Below the pieces are notes generated by a model. The model was not told where the DNA came from, searched no databases, and was given only the letters and a program-made list of their open reading frames with translations. Of a DNA stretch of 48,561 bases, positions 37,989 to 47,761 are shown in pieces. The stretch is from assembly GCF_017888745.1 (NCBI RefSeq), contig NZ_JAGHFM010000066.1, positions 1-48,561 of the forward strand, given 5' to 3'. Source of the stretch: Terrisporobacter sp. (lineage in GTDB: Bacteria > Bacillota > Clostridia > Peptostreptococcales > Peptostreptococcaceae). The translations under genes and the position numbers were made by a program. Each line of letters begins with the position of its first letter. The first letter of the stretch is position 1.

Positions 37989-39113
37989 TTAAGCAAATAT
38001 GTCCATATCGTCTAATTCATCATCAGTTAAACTACCTTCTAAGTTCAATTCAGGTTCTTTTTCTTGTTTTTCTTCTCCATCAGATAATAATTCTGATAAA
38101 GTTATCGTTGTTGGTATACAACCCAATTTGTAATTTTTAGTTATACCTTCGATTTCCATTTTACTTATATGACCACCCTTACCCGAACCATACGAGTCTT
38201 TAAGTTCAGATAACGATATTATTTCAAGTTCTAATAGTTCTTTTTCCTCATCTGTAACCATTGATATATCAAAATCTACTTCTTCAACTCTATTGATTAA
38301 ATTTACTTTAAATCCCATTTTAGCTAACTCACAATCATTAACGTCAAGCAATCCTTTTAGTTTATTAAATTTTAATTCTCTTTTATCTTTACTTATATTT
38401 AAAGGATATTCTAACATTTGAAAATAACCTTTATCTGATTTTTTCTTACCATCGTATTGAGGCACATACCCACTAACTGTAAATATTCCCTCCTCCACAA
38501 CTTTAGAATCATCTATAGCATCCTCATTTATAAATAATTCTATATTTGCTACAGCAAATTGATCTACATCATCTTTTACGACATATATTCTATTTATATC
38601 ATAATTAGTATATGTTTTTGTTTCATTAGTCGTAGGATTTGTATAATTACTATACTCTATTTCTCCTATTATTTTAAATGTTTTACCTTTAAATTCATCA
38701 CTTGATAATTTATCATGTACAAACATGGAATAATCATACTCAGTTGCAAACTCATGTCTTTCTTCTCCATTTACAAATACAAACTTTTTAAATTCAGCTA
38801 ATTCTCCAATGTATTTTTCCCTATCCTTATATTTAAACTCTACTCCCTCATATGTTCCATCTGGTTTCTTTTTCATAGATTTGATTACTGCTGTATTTTC
38901 ATCTCCAAATAAATTACCCTTTATTCTTAAATTGAAAAAATCTTTATTTGATTTCATAGTTAATCTAAGAGTTCTTGATATAAAATCATTTTTTCTAGGT
39001 TGACCATTCTTATCTCTTTCCCCTTTTTTATATCTTAACTCTTCAAATCCTTTTCTTTTGTCACTATCCTTAGCTAAATCTAATTTCCCTATCATTTCAA
39101 ATCTTATACTCAA
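37989..39113 (-). CDS. Conserved phage replication-module protein (possible ssDNA-binding role)
   Basis: 374 aa, acidic C-tail 'LTDDELDDMDIFA', adjacent to Sak4-like gene. Confidence 0.55.
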   Translation of the reverse strand: MSIRFEMIGKLDLAKDSDKRKGFEELRYKKGERDKNGQPRKNDFISRTLRLTMKSNKDFFNLRIKGNLFGDENTAVIKSMKKKPDGTYEGVEFKYKDREKYIGELAEFKKFVFVNGEERHEFATEYDYSMFVHDKLSSDEFKGKTFKIIGEIEYSNYTNPTTNETKTYTNYDINRIYVVKDDVDQFAVANIELFINEDAIDDSKVVEEGIFTVSGYVPQYDGKKKSDKGYFQMLEYPLNISKDKRELKFNKLKGLLDVNDCELAKMGFKVNLINRVEEVDFDISMVTDEEKELLELEIISLSELKDSYGSGKGGHISKMEIEGITKNYKLGCIPTTITLSELLSDGEEKQEKEPELNLEGSLTDDELDDMDIFA

Positions 39114-39149
39114 AATACCACTCCCTTTATTTTATTAATTTTATATTTT

Positions 39150-39410
39150 TTATTTAAGTTTTAATCCTTCTATTACCTTATGTAATTCTTCTATTTTTGC
39201 TATTATTGTTTCAAAATCTGTAAATCCTGTTCCAAATATCTCTTTCTTACACATTCCCTTTAATGCCATTTCTAAATTTGGATAATATCCAATCGGTCTA
39301 TAATCATATTCTGTTGGATTAGATTCATCCTTTTTCTTTTTAGCATATTTCTTTAACAAAATTATGTTTAAATCATCTGATTCTACTTTATATTCATCTG
39401 ATATATTCAT
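39150..39410 (-). CDS. Small phage protein (DUF5405-like)
   Basis: 'IILLKKYAKKKKDESNPTEYDYRPIGYYPNLEMALKGM'. Confidence 0.55.
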   Translation of the reverse strand: MNISDEYKVESDDLNIILLKKYAKKKKDESNPTEYDYRPIGYYPNLEMALKGMCKKEIFGTGFTDFETIIAKIEELHKVIEGLKLK

Positions 39411-39424
39411 ATTTCCTCCTCAGT

Positions 39425-40054
39425 TTATTTTTTCTTAGGATAATCTTCAAAATACATCCATTTAAAACCTTTGTGCTTACCTAACTTACCCCTGCAACAT
39501 CTACTTATATGTGATGCTCTTCCGCCAACATCTCTTGCTGCGGACGATAAACTTTCGTATTCACATATAAATTTACCATCAAGAGTAAGTTTAACAACCT
39601 TTCTTTTATTTGGATTATTTTCTCTACAATACACTCCTTTTAATTTACTACTTATTCTGTCTCTTAATTCTTGAGGAACTTTTTTCCCTTTATTTTTCTC
39701 AGATATCTTTTTATTTCTTTCACTCCCCTTAGCATAATATATATTCATATGTTTATCTCAATCTTCCCCACCCATCAAACTACATTGACATTGTCCTATT
39801 GACCAATAATATTTTTGCAAAATAAACTCAAAATCATAGGCATCTTTTTCGTCATCAAACTCTCTTACAACTTCATATGTATAATCATATCCTATATTTT
39901 TAACATATTCTATCCATTTCTCATTTCTTCTATTAGGGGAGTTTTCACTTTTTCTATCATATCCCCGTTTACCACCCGATGTCCCTTTTCCTACATAAAA
40001 CACCACATCGTTTATATTATTTATATGTCTATAAACATAGTAAATTTTATTCAT
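39425..40054 (-). pseudogene. GIY-YIG homing endonuclease with NUMOD3/NUMOD1-type C-terminus, interrupted by in-frame UGA at 39758-39760
   Basis: 'IYYVYRHINNINDVVFYVGKG...MGGED*DKHMNIYYAKGSERNKKISEKNKGKKVPQELRDRISSKLKG...SLSSAARDVGGRASHISRCCRGK'. Confidence 0.8.
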
Positions 40055-40784
40055 TTTTCACTCCTTTCTTTGGAGATTTACAACTATAGTTACCTTCTGT
40101 ACATTTTCCTCTTTCGCAAGAAGCACCTGCATTTTCAAATATTATTGGAGCAACTTTTCTACATTCAACCAACATTAATTCTGCTAATTCTCTTATTTCT
40201 TCTTGTGCTCTATTACATAATCTATGTGTAAAGAAATTATATAAACTTCTTGCATTCATAGTAACCACTATTTTAGTTTCACAAGCATTTGGTAATACAT
40301 ATCTTGCATTCTCATTGGCAACTTTTTCTGCGGTCATTCCATATGTAGGATAATTCGTAGATTCAACCCAGCATTGAATTTCCTTTTGCCATTTTAAATA
40401 GATATCATGTATAATTTGCATATCCTTTGAATATTCATTGTGTGCTAATGCTCCCATTTCATCTATGATGTTTGGTATTATAAATTCAAAATTATTACCT
40501 TCCTTAACATATCTTTGTGATTGTTGACTATATGATGCTATTCTATGTCTCACCAATTGATGACTCAGGCTTCTACTGACACCTTCTATTGCAAAAGTAA
40601 ATGATATATGCTCTAGCGGTGATTCATGTCCTATTGAAACTAAATTGTTTACAAACTTTGATATTTGTTCATCTGTCAACTTTTCTTCTAATTGTTCTAC
40701 CCCTACAGGCGAATAACATAACCTTGCTGCCATTGCCACTACCTTTTCAGGATTTGGTGTATGTGTTAATAGTTTTACCTTCAT
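40047..40784 (-). CDS. thyX: Flavin-dependent thymidylate synthase
   Basis: '[22 protein letters not shown]' (RHRxxSxxxxSxR motif), '[42 protein letters not shown]'. Confidence 0.95.
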   Translation of the reverse strand: MKVKLLTHTPNPEKVVAMAARLCYSPVGVEQLEEKLTDEQISKFVNNLVSIGHESPLEHISFTFAIEGVSRSLSHQLVRHRIASYSQQSQRYVKEGNNFEFIIPNIIDEMGALAHNEYSKDMQIIHDIYLKWQKEIQCWVESTNYPTYGMTAEKVANENARYVLPNACETKIVVTMNARSLYNFFTHRLCNRAQEEIRELAELMLVECRKVAPIIFENAGASCERGKCTEGNYSCKSPKKGVKNE

Positions 40785-40814
40785 GTAACCCCTCCTTATT
40801 TATTATCTAATATA

Positions 40815-40843
40815 ACAATAGTACACTTTTTATATTTATGCAA
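40815..40843 (-). promoter_or_regulatory. Promoter TTGCAT-N17-TATTGT upstream of thyX
   Basis: Sigma-A-like hexamers, 17-nt spacer. Confidence 0.55.
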
Positions 40844-40913
40844 CCATTTTATTAATTTTATATTTATTTTTATTAAAAATAATATTGTTTACATAATTTC
40901 ATTATAAGCACCT

Positions 40914-41396
40914 TTATTTTCTTTCCCATAACACTTCTTTGCACTCATAATTTTTATATATTTTAACTATGTCATAACCACCACTTGGCGCAGCAATATA
41001 TTTTAAATCATATGAAAAGTCATTTAACTCACAAAACTTACTAAACTTCTTACAAAACAAGTTGTTCGTATAAAGTAATTTTTCTCCGTTTTTTAATTCC
41101 ACAACATTATTATCTTTCAAATATTCTTTTGGTATTTCTATATGTATTGTTGGTATTATGCAATCAAAATAATATATTGGAAAATATTCACCTGGGAACT
41201 CCCAAGTTTCAATCATAGGTAGTGCGAGCTTATTGTATAGTTCCACGTTATTTATAGTAACAATCTTATATTCTAATTTTTCTAAATTCTTTATATGCTT
41301 TTGCCTTTCCTCATCACTTCTAAATTTTCTATCATATTCTATATCAATCCAACTTTTAAATCTTACAACCATTCCTCTTTCTAATTTCATATACAT
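40914..41396 (-). CDS. Hypothetical protein
   Basis: 160 aa ORF. Confidence 0.55.
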   Translation of the reverse strand: MYMKLERGMVVRFKSWIDIEYDRKFRSDEERQKHIKNLEKLEYKIVTINNVELYNKLALPMIETWEFPGEYFPIYYFDCIIPTIHIEIPKEYLKDNNVVELKNGEKLLYTNNLFCKKFSKFCELNDFSYDLKYIAAPSGGYDIVKIYKNYECKEVLWERK

Positions 41397-41431
41397 TTCC
41401 TCCTTTATAATAAATACAAAATTTTTTTTAT

Positions 41432-41854
41432 TTATTGTTCAGATTTTCTCTTATTTTTCACTTTATCTAATAACTTATCTATTTCTAATGTCATCTCTTC
41501 TTTTATATCATCAATAGTTCTTCCATCAACATATTCTTTTAAGATATATTTGATAATAATGTCATGATGAAAATCCTCATGTCTGCAATAATTACACGAC
41601 TCTTTTACATAATTAATACAATCCTCATCACACCATTTTTCACCTTTGGAGTGTTTGTTGCATTTTTTATTAAACTTATTTTCTGATATTTTACAATGTC
41701 CTTTTATATACCCATCAGCCTCAGCACATTCTTTAGAACACCATATTTCGCTACAACCATAACTTTCCTCATTACAATATATGAAGTAACCACAATCGCT
41801 GAATATTTTTCCACATTTACTACATTTATGTAATATTACACCCATAATTAACAA
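41432..41854 (-). CDS. Cys-rich zinc-binding-like protein
   Basis: CSKCGKIFSDCGYFIYC...CSKEC...CNYC. Confidence 0.55.
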   Translation of the reverse strand: MLIMGVILHKCSKCGKIFSDCGYFIYCNEESYGCSEIWCSKECAEADGYIKGHCKISENKFNKKCNKHSKGEKWCDEDCINYVKESCNYCRHEDFHHDIIIKYILKEYVDGRTIDDIKEEMTLEIDKLLDKVKNKRKSEQ

Positions 41855-41925
41855 CCTCCTATTTATATTCCATTTATTAATTTCACATTCTTATTAACAC
41901 CTACTAAAAGTAACATTTTATATAG

Positions 41926-42591
41926 TTAATCCTGATTGGTTATACACACTTTGTCAATTATATTTGCTTTTATTTTTATCTCACCATCACCTTGTTTAAT
42001 AACAATATTACCATTGTCATAATAATGATCTGTTATGTTGTATATTGTAGCCTCACCAAACCCACAATTTAATTTTAATTTACATTTCATATTTGACTTT
42101 TGAATGCAATCATCTTTATCTAATATTTTTTTAATATAACAATTTGCTAGTGCTAAAGATTTCAGTTGTAAATACTCTAAGTTTTTATAGCTCTCACTAT
42201 GAAATCTAAGAACTCCATTATTTGACTCCTCATAATAACAACATAATCCTAATTTTTCTAATAAAGGACTATCAATTAGCTCACTAACTAAGTAATGTTC
42301 ATTCTTTCTATTTGTTTTATACCCTATAACTTTATCACCTAAGACATTGTGTAGATCATCATATAATAGAATTCCTACTCCAAATGAATCAACAACTACA
42401 TATTGCACATTTAAATTATTAACTTGATTTACAATTAAACTCGCCAAATCATAATCATTATCCACTTTAAATGTTGAAATATTTTCTAAATCTATTCCTC
42501 CTTTAGAATTTTCATTACTTAATCTACACATAGATACTGACATTTGATTTTCATTAAAACTATAATCCACTCCTAATACTCTCATGTTCAT
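41926..42591 (-). CDS. RNase H-fold-like protein (resembles terminase nuclease domain)
   Basis: 'MRVLGVDYSFNENQMSVSMC', 'VQYVVVDSFGVGILLYDDLHNVLGDKVIGYK'. Confidence 0.45.
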   Translation of the reverse strand: MNMRVLGVDYSFNENQMSVSMCRLSNENSKGGIDLENISTFKVDNDYDLASLIVNQVNNLNVQYVVVDSFGVGILLYDDLHNVLGDKVIGYKTNRKNEHYLVSELIDSPLLEKLGLCCYYEESNNGVLRFHSESYKNLEYLQLKSLALANCYIKKILDKDDCIQKSNMKCKLKLNCGFGEATIYNITDHYYDNGNIVIKQGDGEIKIKANIIDKVCITNQD

Positions 42592-42610
42592 CCTCCTAAA
42601 TTTATTGAAT

Positions 42611-42814
42611 TTACATTAACCCTTCTTCGATTAATCCTAAAATTATACCCCCTATAGCTATTACCAGCCAAAATAATGATGCAAGGACACTAAATACATT
42701 AAATCCAAATACATTAATTATTACGCTAGGTGGTACTATAATAAAGGCCATAGTGAGAATGCAAACAAATACAAATTCAATTGCTGTACACATAGCATTT
42801 AAAAATCTCTCCAT
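42611..42814 (-). CDS. Small membrane protein
   Basis: Two TM segments. Confidence 0.55.
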   Translation of the reverse strand: MERFLNAMCTAIEFVFVCILTMAFIIVPPSVIINVFGFNVFSVLASLFWLVIAIGGIILGLIEEGLM

Positions 42815-42841
42815 TTCTTTCCTCCTTTATACATCATAAAA

Positions 42842-43572
42842 TCAACCTTTTATCGTACCTTTAATCCTATTTGTAGCTATATCGAAATATTCTTTTTCTA
42901 ATTCAATTCCTATAAATTTCCTATTAAGGTTTACTGCAGCAACACCCGTACTACCACTCCCCATACAATTGTCTAATACAACTTCATTCTCATTTGTATA
43001 AGTTTTAATAAGCCACTCTAATAATTCTACTGGTTTTTGCGTAGGGTGAACCGCAATACTTGGATGTGGTTTTGGAAATTCTAATATACTTGTTGGAAAT
43101 TTCATATCGCCTTTTGTTTCTACACATTTGAAGTCACCATAATTATTGTTCTGCAGTTGCTTATCATTCATTTCTCCAACTACTTTACCTTTGCTATGAC
43201 ATGGATTTCCCTTTATTTTTTGAGGATTGTATGTAGGCAACTTCTTATAAAACACCATTATATCCTCATGTTCTCTTAGTGGCATTCTATTTGCATTTAA
43301 AAATCCACTAGGTAAAACTTTCCTCCATATTAAATTATATCTATGCATTTTTCTATTTGATAACATTGTTTCTGCAGTAAATTTATCTTGACCAAATAGT
43401 ATTATTGCTCCATTATCTTTAATTATCCTGTTATATTCCTTCCATAATTATTCCATTTATTTTTTGCAGTAACTCCATATGGTAAATCACAAATTATACA
43501 ATCAATTGATTTGTCTAAAATATTTTTCATTAACTGCAGACAATCTCCATTAAATAATTTTATAGTTTCCAT
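42842..43572 (-). pseudogene. DNA adenine/N4-cytosine methyltransferase, disrupted by frameshifting deletion near 43448-43452
   Basis: N-part METIKLFNGDCLQLMKNILDKSIDCIICDLPYGVTAKNKWNN (43423..43572) and C-part LWKEYNRIIKDNGAIILFGQDKFTAETM...HPTQKPVELLEWLIKTYTNENEVVLDNCMGSGSTGVAAV. Confidence 0.8.
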
Positions 43573-43591
43573 TTACACCATCCCCATTTTA

Positions 43592-44305
43592 TTAATTTTT
43601 ATACTTCAATAAAACTTCAACCGTCTCTACTGCAGTATTATTTTTATCCCTTATTGATTTTCTGCTGCTAGTCTTCCAAACTATTTCAAAATCTTCAGGT
43701 TTATTACATTCGTACTCGCTGACATATATCTCATATTTACTGCAGTTATCTCTAACCCATTGATAAAATTCATTATGATCGAATTTACCTACTTCTCTAC
43801 TGCAGTATTGAGTTGTGTTTAAGTATGGTATGTCACAATACACCATAGAACCTTCAGGTATTTTTACATCTTTGTAATCTTCATTACAAAATACTACAGT
43901 TTTCATCTTTTTTGATTTATTCATAGTGCTTTTTTTAGAACGCAAACAATAGTTATCTCCTTTTTTATTTCTAGCATATCCTCCAAACCATTTACCTGCA
44001 AAGCTACAACCAAATCCAACAAATCCTGTTAAACACATGTCTTCTTCCTTATGATTTTTTATGTATTGATATTCCTCCTCGCTTATTTCATTAGGTAACT
44101 CATATCCATTCTGCAGTTCTTTCCACATTTTCATTAAGTATTTATGTTTATCATTTGCAATCTTCAATCTATTATCATTAATTTTACTTATTACATTACA
44201 ACTTCCACAAAATAAATCTACAAATGGTTGATTGTCTTTTAACTGACCATTTAAATATTGGCTCAATGACTTACTTATCCTTTGTTTACCCCCAAAATAC
44301 TGCAT
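43592..44305 (-). CDS. D12-class N6-adenine DNA methyltransferase
   Basis: 'MQYFGGKQRI','FVDLFCGSCNVISKI','MVYCDIPYLNTTQYC'. Confidence 0.85.
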   Translation of the reverse strand: MQYFGGKQRISKSLSQYLNGQLKDNQPFVDLFCGSCNVISKINDNRLKIANDKHKYLMKMWKELQNGYELPNEISEEEYQYIKNHKEEDMCLTGFVGFGCSFAGKWFGGYARNKKGDNYCLRSKKSTMNKSKKMKTVVFCNEDYKDVKIPEGSMVYCDIPYLNTTQYCSREVGKFDHNEFYQWVRDNCSKYEIYVSEYECNKPEDFEIVWKTSSRKSIRDKNNTAVETVEVLLKYKN

Positions 44306-44369
44306 AATTATCCTCCTATTTTATTAATTTTATATTTCTACTCAATAAAAAATACTTTTTATTATGTAA

Positions 44370-45203
44370 TTAATAATTTGTAATCAAAACCTCTACGGTT
44401 TTATTAATTTTATTATTTTCTTGATAGTTACAATTATTATAATTATTGTTTAAGTAATTAATATTGTATTTTTTACTCCAATTTATTAATAACTCATTCT
44501 TTAACCCTTTATGCTCAAGTACATTAGATATTGCAAATCTTGTCCCCTGTTCATCTAATTTATCACACAAATTCATCAAATCTATATCGTCTTGTTGATT
44601 CCAACCCTTAAAGCCTCTTTTTCCATCATTATAATTGCCACATGATATAAGATATGGTGGATCAAAATATACTAAATCATTTTCGTCTGCATTTGAATAA
44701 TCTACTTCTCTAAAATCTTTGTTAAGAAATGATATGTCAATATTATTTAATCTATCCATAAATTTAATAAATTTTCTTTCTGTAACTTCACTAAAACAAC
44801 TTTTGTGTTTCCCGAAACTACTGTTGTATTCCTGCTTGTTATTAAACCTATATTGATTATTGAATGAAAAGCACATTAGAGTAAAAAACATATCCCAACT
44901 TTTATTACCTTTGTTATAATCATCTCTCATTTTTTCAAAACCTTCTCTATTTGTTTTACTCAATTTGTAATCAGTTACTAATTGCTTGATTTTGTTTAGA
45001 CATAAATCAGCATCTTCTCCTTTTATTTCATTAAACATATTAGATACATAAGGAACTATGTCATTGTATAAAACAAACTCGCTATTTACATTTAAACTAA
45101 CATTTGCCCCACCTCCAAATATATCATAAAACATACTTATATTACTTGGGAACAACGGAAGTAATTGTGGTAATAATTTATATTTGCCTCCTATATAATT
45201 CAT
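44370..45203 (-). CDS. D12-class (Dam-like) N6-adenine DNA methyltransferase
   Basis: 'MNYIGGKYKLLPQLLPLFP','FYDIFGGGANVSLNV','VYFDPPYLIS'. Confidence 0.9.
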   Translation of the reverse strand: MNYIGGKYKLLPQLLPLFPSNISMFYDIFGGGANVSLNVNSEFVLYNDIVPYVSNMFNEIKGEDADLCLNKIKQLVTDYKLSKTNREGFEKMRDDYNKGNKSWDMFFTLMCFSFNNQYRFNNKQEYNSSFGKHKSCFSEVTERKFIKFMDRLNNIDISFLNKDFREVDYSNADENDLVYFDPPYLISCGNYNDGKRGFKGWNQQDDIDLMNLCDKLDEQGTRFAISNVLEHKGLKNELLINWSKKYNINYLNNNYNNCNYQENNKINKTVEVLITNY

Positions 45204-45329
45204 TGGACTTTTAACTAATTTATCTTTAATATAAATCCCTCCTATTTTATTAATTCTTCATATTATAAATTTTCAGTTTTATCTATTCACTCAATAAATT
45301 AAATATTTTATATAGTTATTTTATTAATT

Positions 45330-45974
45330 TTATACTTGTAGTTTGGTCATTTCAGCAAATTCATTTTCACTAACTACGGTATATCCATATTCTTTCATGC
45401 ATTTTATAGCCTCTTGTTCAGTCATTATTATTTCTTCTTTTTCTTTAGGCTTAGTAAGAACTCCTAATTCTATACATTCATCTTGAGTTAACCAATGATT
45501 TCTGCCTTTATATTTATCTAACAATTCTTTTGTCATATTAGTATTTTCTATTATAAAGTTGTCAACTTCATCTTCTATTTTCTTTTGATGTTTGATATAA
45601 TCCTCTTGATTACTTATTGCATCTTGATATAACTCAAATCTCCCTTCATGATTCATAATAGAAACCATGTTGTCAGACGCATATCTTTCATCACCTAGTA
45701 ATAAAATTAAAAATGCTGTACTATAGCAAATCCCCACAGCCCTAGTTATTATTTTTACTCCTTGTTCTTTCAATTTATCAACTTCATTTTTTATCAAATT
45801 AAAAACTCTACATTCTCCACCATTTGAACAAATTACAAGTTCAACAGTATCTTCTATTATAGGATTTAAGTAAGTTTCTAATTGTTCCTGATTGTAGTCA
45901 TAAACTTGTCTCAATTGATTAACTATTTCTTTGGCTACATCTAACGATAATTCTCCCCATACATCTATTCTCAT
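45330..45974 (-). CDS. ClpP/SppA-fold serine protease-like protein
   Basis: 'VICSNGGECRVFNLIKNEVDKL','AVGICYSTAFLILLLGDERYASDNMVSIMNHE'. Confidence 0.75.
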   Translation of the reverse strand: MRIDVWGELSLDVAKEIVNQLRQVYDYNQEQLETYLNPIIEDTVELVICSNGGECRVFNLIKNEVDKLKEQGVKIITRAVGICYSTAFLILLLGDERYASDNMVSIMNHEGRFELYQDAISNQEDYIKHQKKIEDEVDNFIIENTNMTKELLDKYKGRNHWLTQDECIELGVLTKPKEKEEIIMTEQEAIKCMKEYGYTVVSENEFAEMTKLQV

Positions 45975-46024
45975 TTAACCCTCCTAAATATAAATCATTT
46001 TATAGTGTTTCATATGTTATAATA

Positions 46025-46924
46025 CTATTTATAACATATATTTCTCTCTGCTATTTCTATCGTCTGTTCTATTAAACTTAATACCGTCATTTGACCTATT
46101 CCATTTGGCACAGGAGAAATTTTACAACCTTTTTCAACTAATCTATCATAGTCTGATTTTTTAACATCTCCACACATTTTACCATTCTCATCAAAATTAA
46201 TTGATACATCTATTATTACTGTACCTGGTCTGAAATCTTTTGCTTCAAAGAAATTAGGTTTACCTATAGCCGTAACCACTATGTCTGCATTCCATATTTT
46301 AGTTTCTAAATCTTTAGTTTTACTATGTGCTATTGTCACGGTTGCATTCTCTTGTAACATAAGCATACTTAATGGCTTTCCAACAATATTTGATCTGTTA
46401 ATTATCAATACATCTTTACCATTAACATCTATATGATTTTCTTTTAATATTGTCATAATACCTTTTGGAGTACACGCTATATTTCCTTCCTGATTAAGCA
46501 TCAACTTACCCATGTTTCCTATTGTGAATCCATCTACATCCTTTTCAGTTTCTATTAAGTTAGTTAAATAATATTCATCTAAATGCTTTGGTAACGGCAA
46601 TTGCAATAATATTCCATCTGTATTTTCTACATTTAATCTTAATATTTCCCATTCTAATGTCATTTGATCCACGTCTTTTGGAAAGTGTATTACCTCTGAT
46701 TCTATTCCTACTTCTTTACATCTTTTTATCTTATTAGCTACATATTTTCCACTTGCATAATCTCCCCCAACTCTAATTATAGCTAATTTAGGCTTACGGT
46801 TTAATTTACTCACTCTATCTTTTAATTCTTCTGTTTTATTCTCAACTAATTCTTTTACTTCTAGTATTTTACCTTCGCCATTTATGTGCCTTGATATGTA
46901 ATCTGCTGTGTTCATACAATGCAT
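46025..46924 (-). CDS. folD: Bifunctional methylenetetrahydrofolate dehydrogenase/cyclohydrolase
   Basis: 'GILLQLPLPKHLDEYYLTNLIETEKDVDGFT','INRSNIVGKPLSMLMLQENATVTIAHSKT','VPNGIGQMTVLSLIEQT'. Confidence 0.95.
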   Translation of the reverse strand: MHCMNTADYISRHINGEGKILEVKELVENKTEELKDRVSKLNRKPKLAIIRVGGDYASGKYVANKIKRCKEVGIESEVIHFPKDVDQMTLEWEILRLNVENTDGILLQLPLPKHLDEYYLTNLIETEKDVDGFTIGNMGKLMLNQEGNIACTPKGIMTILKENHIDVNGKDVLIINRSNIVGKPLSMLMLQENATVTIAHSKTKDLETKIWNADIVVTAIGKPNFFEAKDFRPGTVIIDVSINFDENGKMCGDVKKSDYDRLVEKGCKISPVPNGIGQMTVLSLIEQTIEIAERNICYK

Positions 46925-46944
46925 TCCTCCTTTTATAATATTAT

Positions 46945-47184
46945 CTATGCTCTAACTAATTCCCACTCTAAAATATCATCTAAATCAATTCTTACAAGCT
47001 GTGATGAGTACTGAGATGATATATCCATCTCTAAAGTATCTGCTATAGTAGGAAATAAAATTCTTCCCGTATATGTATAAGTTTCATCATTAAATTTATT
47101 TTTGAATTTTACTTTACATACGTCCCCTATTTTAAATATATTGTCTTGAAATTCATATAATAATTTAATATCTGTTCTTATCAC
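46945..47184 (-). CDS. Hypothetical protein
   Basis: 79 aa, GTG start in GTGA overlap with upstream small ORF. Confidence 0.5.
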   Translation of the reverse strand: MIRTDIKLLYEFQDNIFKIGDVCKVKFKNKFNDETYTYTGRILFPTIADTLEMDISSQYSSQLVRIDLDDILEWELVRA

Positions 47185-47307
47185 TTTAGTCCACTCCTTT
47201 CATCACTATCCCCTGATATTTTAAGTAATGAATAAATTAAGAACACGAAAAGCAATAACAATATTAACATTAATAATTTTATCATTTTTATCTCCTTATT
47301 TTATTAA

Positions 47308-47526
47308 TTATATATTTATAACTTTAACTGTTTGTGTCATAACCTTCTCAATAATAACTAAAGATGATTTATTTTCTGTTTTTAATTCTATTCCTTTTTC
47401 TTTTGCTAAGTCTAGTGAATTAAACATCCTTGCCTTATTTATGTAATATCCATATTCTGATTTATTTGATTCATTTTTCCCATAATAAAATCTTCCATTA
47501 ACTTGAATTATATACATTTTATACAC
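47308..47526 (-). CDS. Hypothetical protein
   Basis: 72 aa ORF. Confidence 0.5.
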   Translation of the reverse strand: MYKMYIIQVNGRFYYGKNESNKSEYGYYINKARMFNSLDLAKEKGIELKTENKSSLVIIEKVMTQTVKVINI

Positions 47527-47545
47527 CCCTTATATTATAAAAAGA

Positions 47546-47721
47546 TTAATTTATTTTAGCTACTGTTCTCATAGCTTTTATTCCACATTTGGTACACTTA
47601 ACATCTAAAGTTCCATCTCCAACAGGTACAAATTTATGTTTATCTTTTTCACAACATATACCAATATTTTTTTTTGTAATTCCAAAACTATAAGTTTTTT
47701 AAATTCATCAATATCTATCAT
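47546..47721 (-). pseudogene. Small zinc-ribbon protein frameshifted at A9 run (47667-47675)
   Basis: MIDIDEFKKLIVLELQKK / IGICCEKDKHKFVPVGDGTLDVKCTKCGIKAMRTVAKIN* rejoined by one extra A. Confidence 0.55.
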
Positions 47722-47761
47722 GTTTTCTTCTGTAAATAAAAATTTTAATAAATTAATTATT

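Noticed and set aside
12028-40054. Alternative genetic code (UGA = Trp)
   Set aside because: Trp is TGG throughout, and UGA works as an apparent stop in several GTGA/ATGA overlaps (e.g. ~13808, ~30693, ~47184); a recoded AT-rich phage should use UGA far more often.
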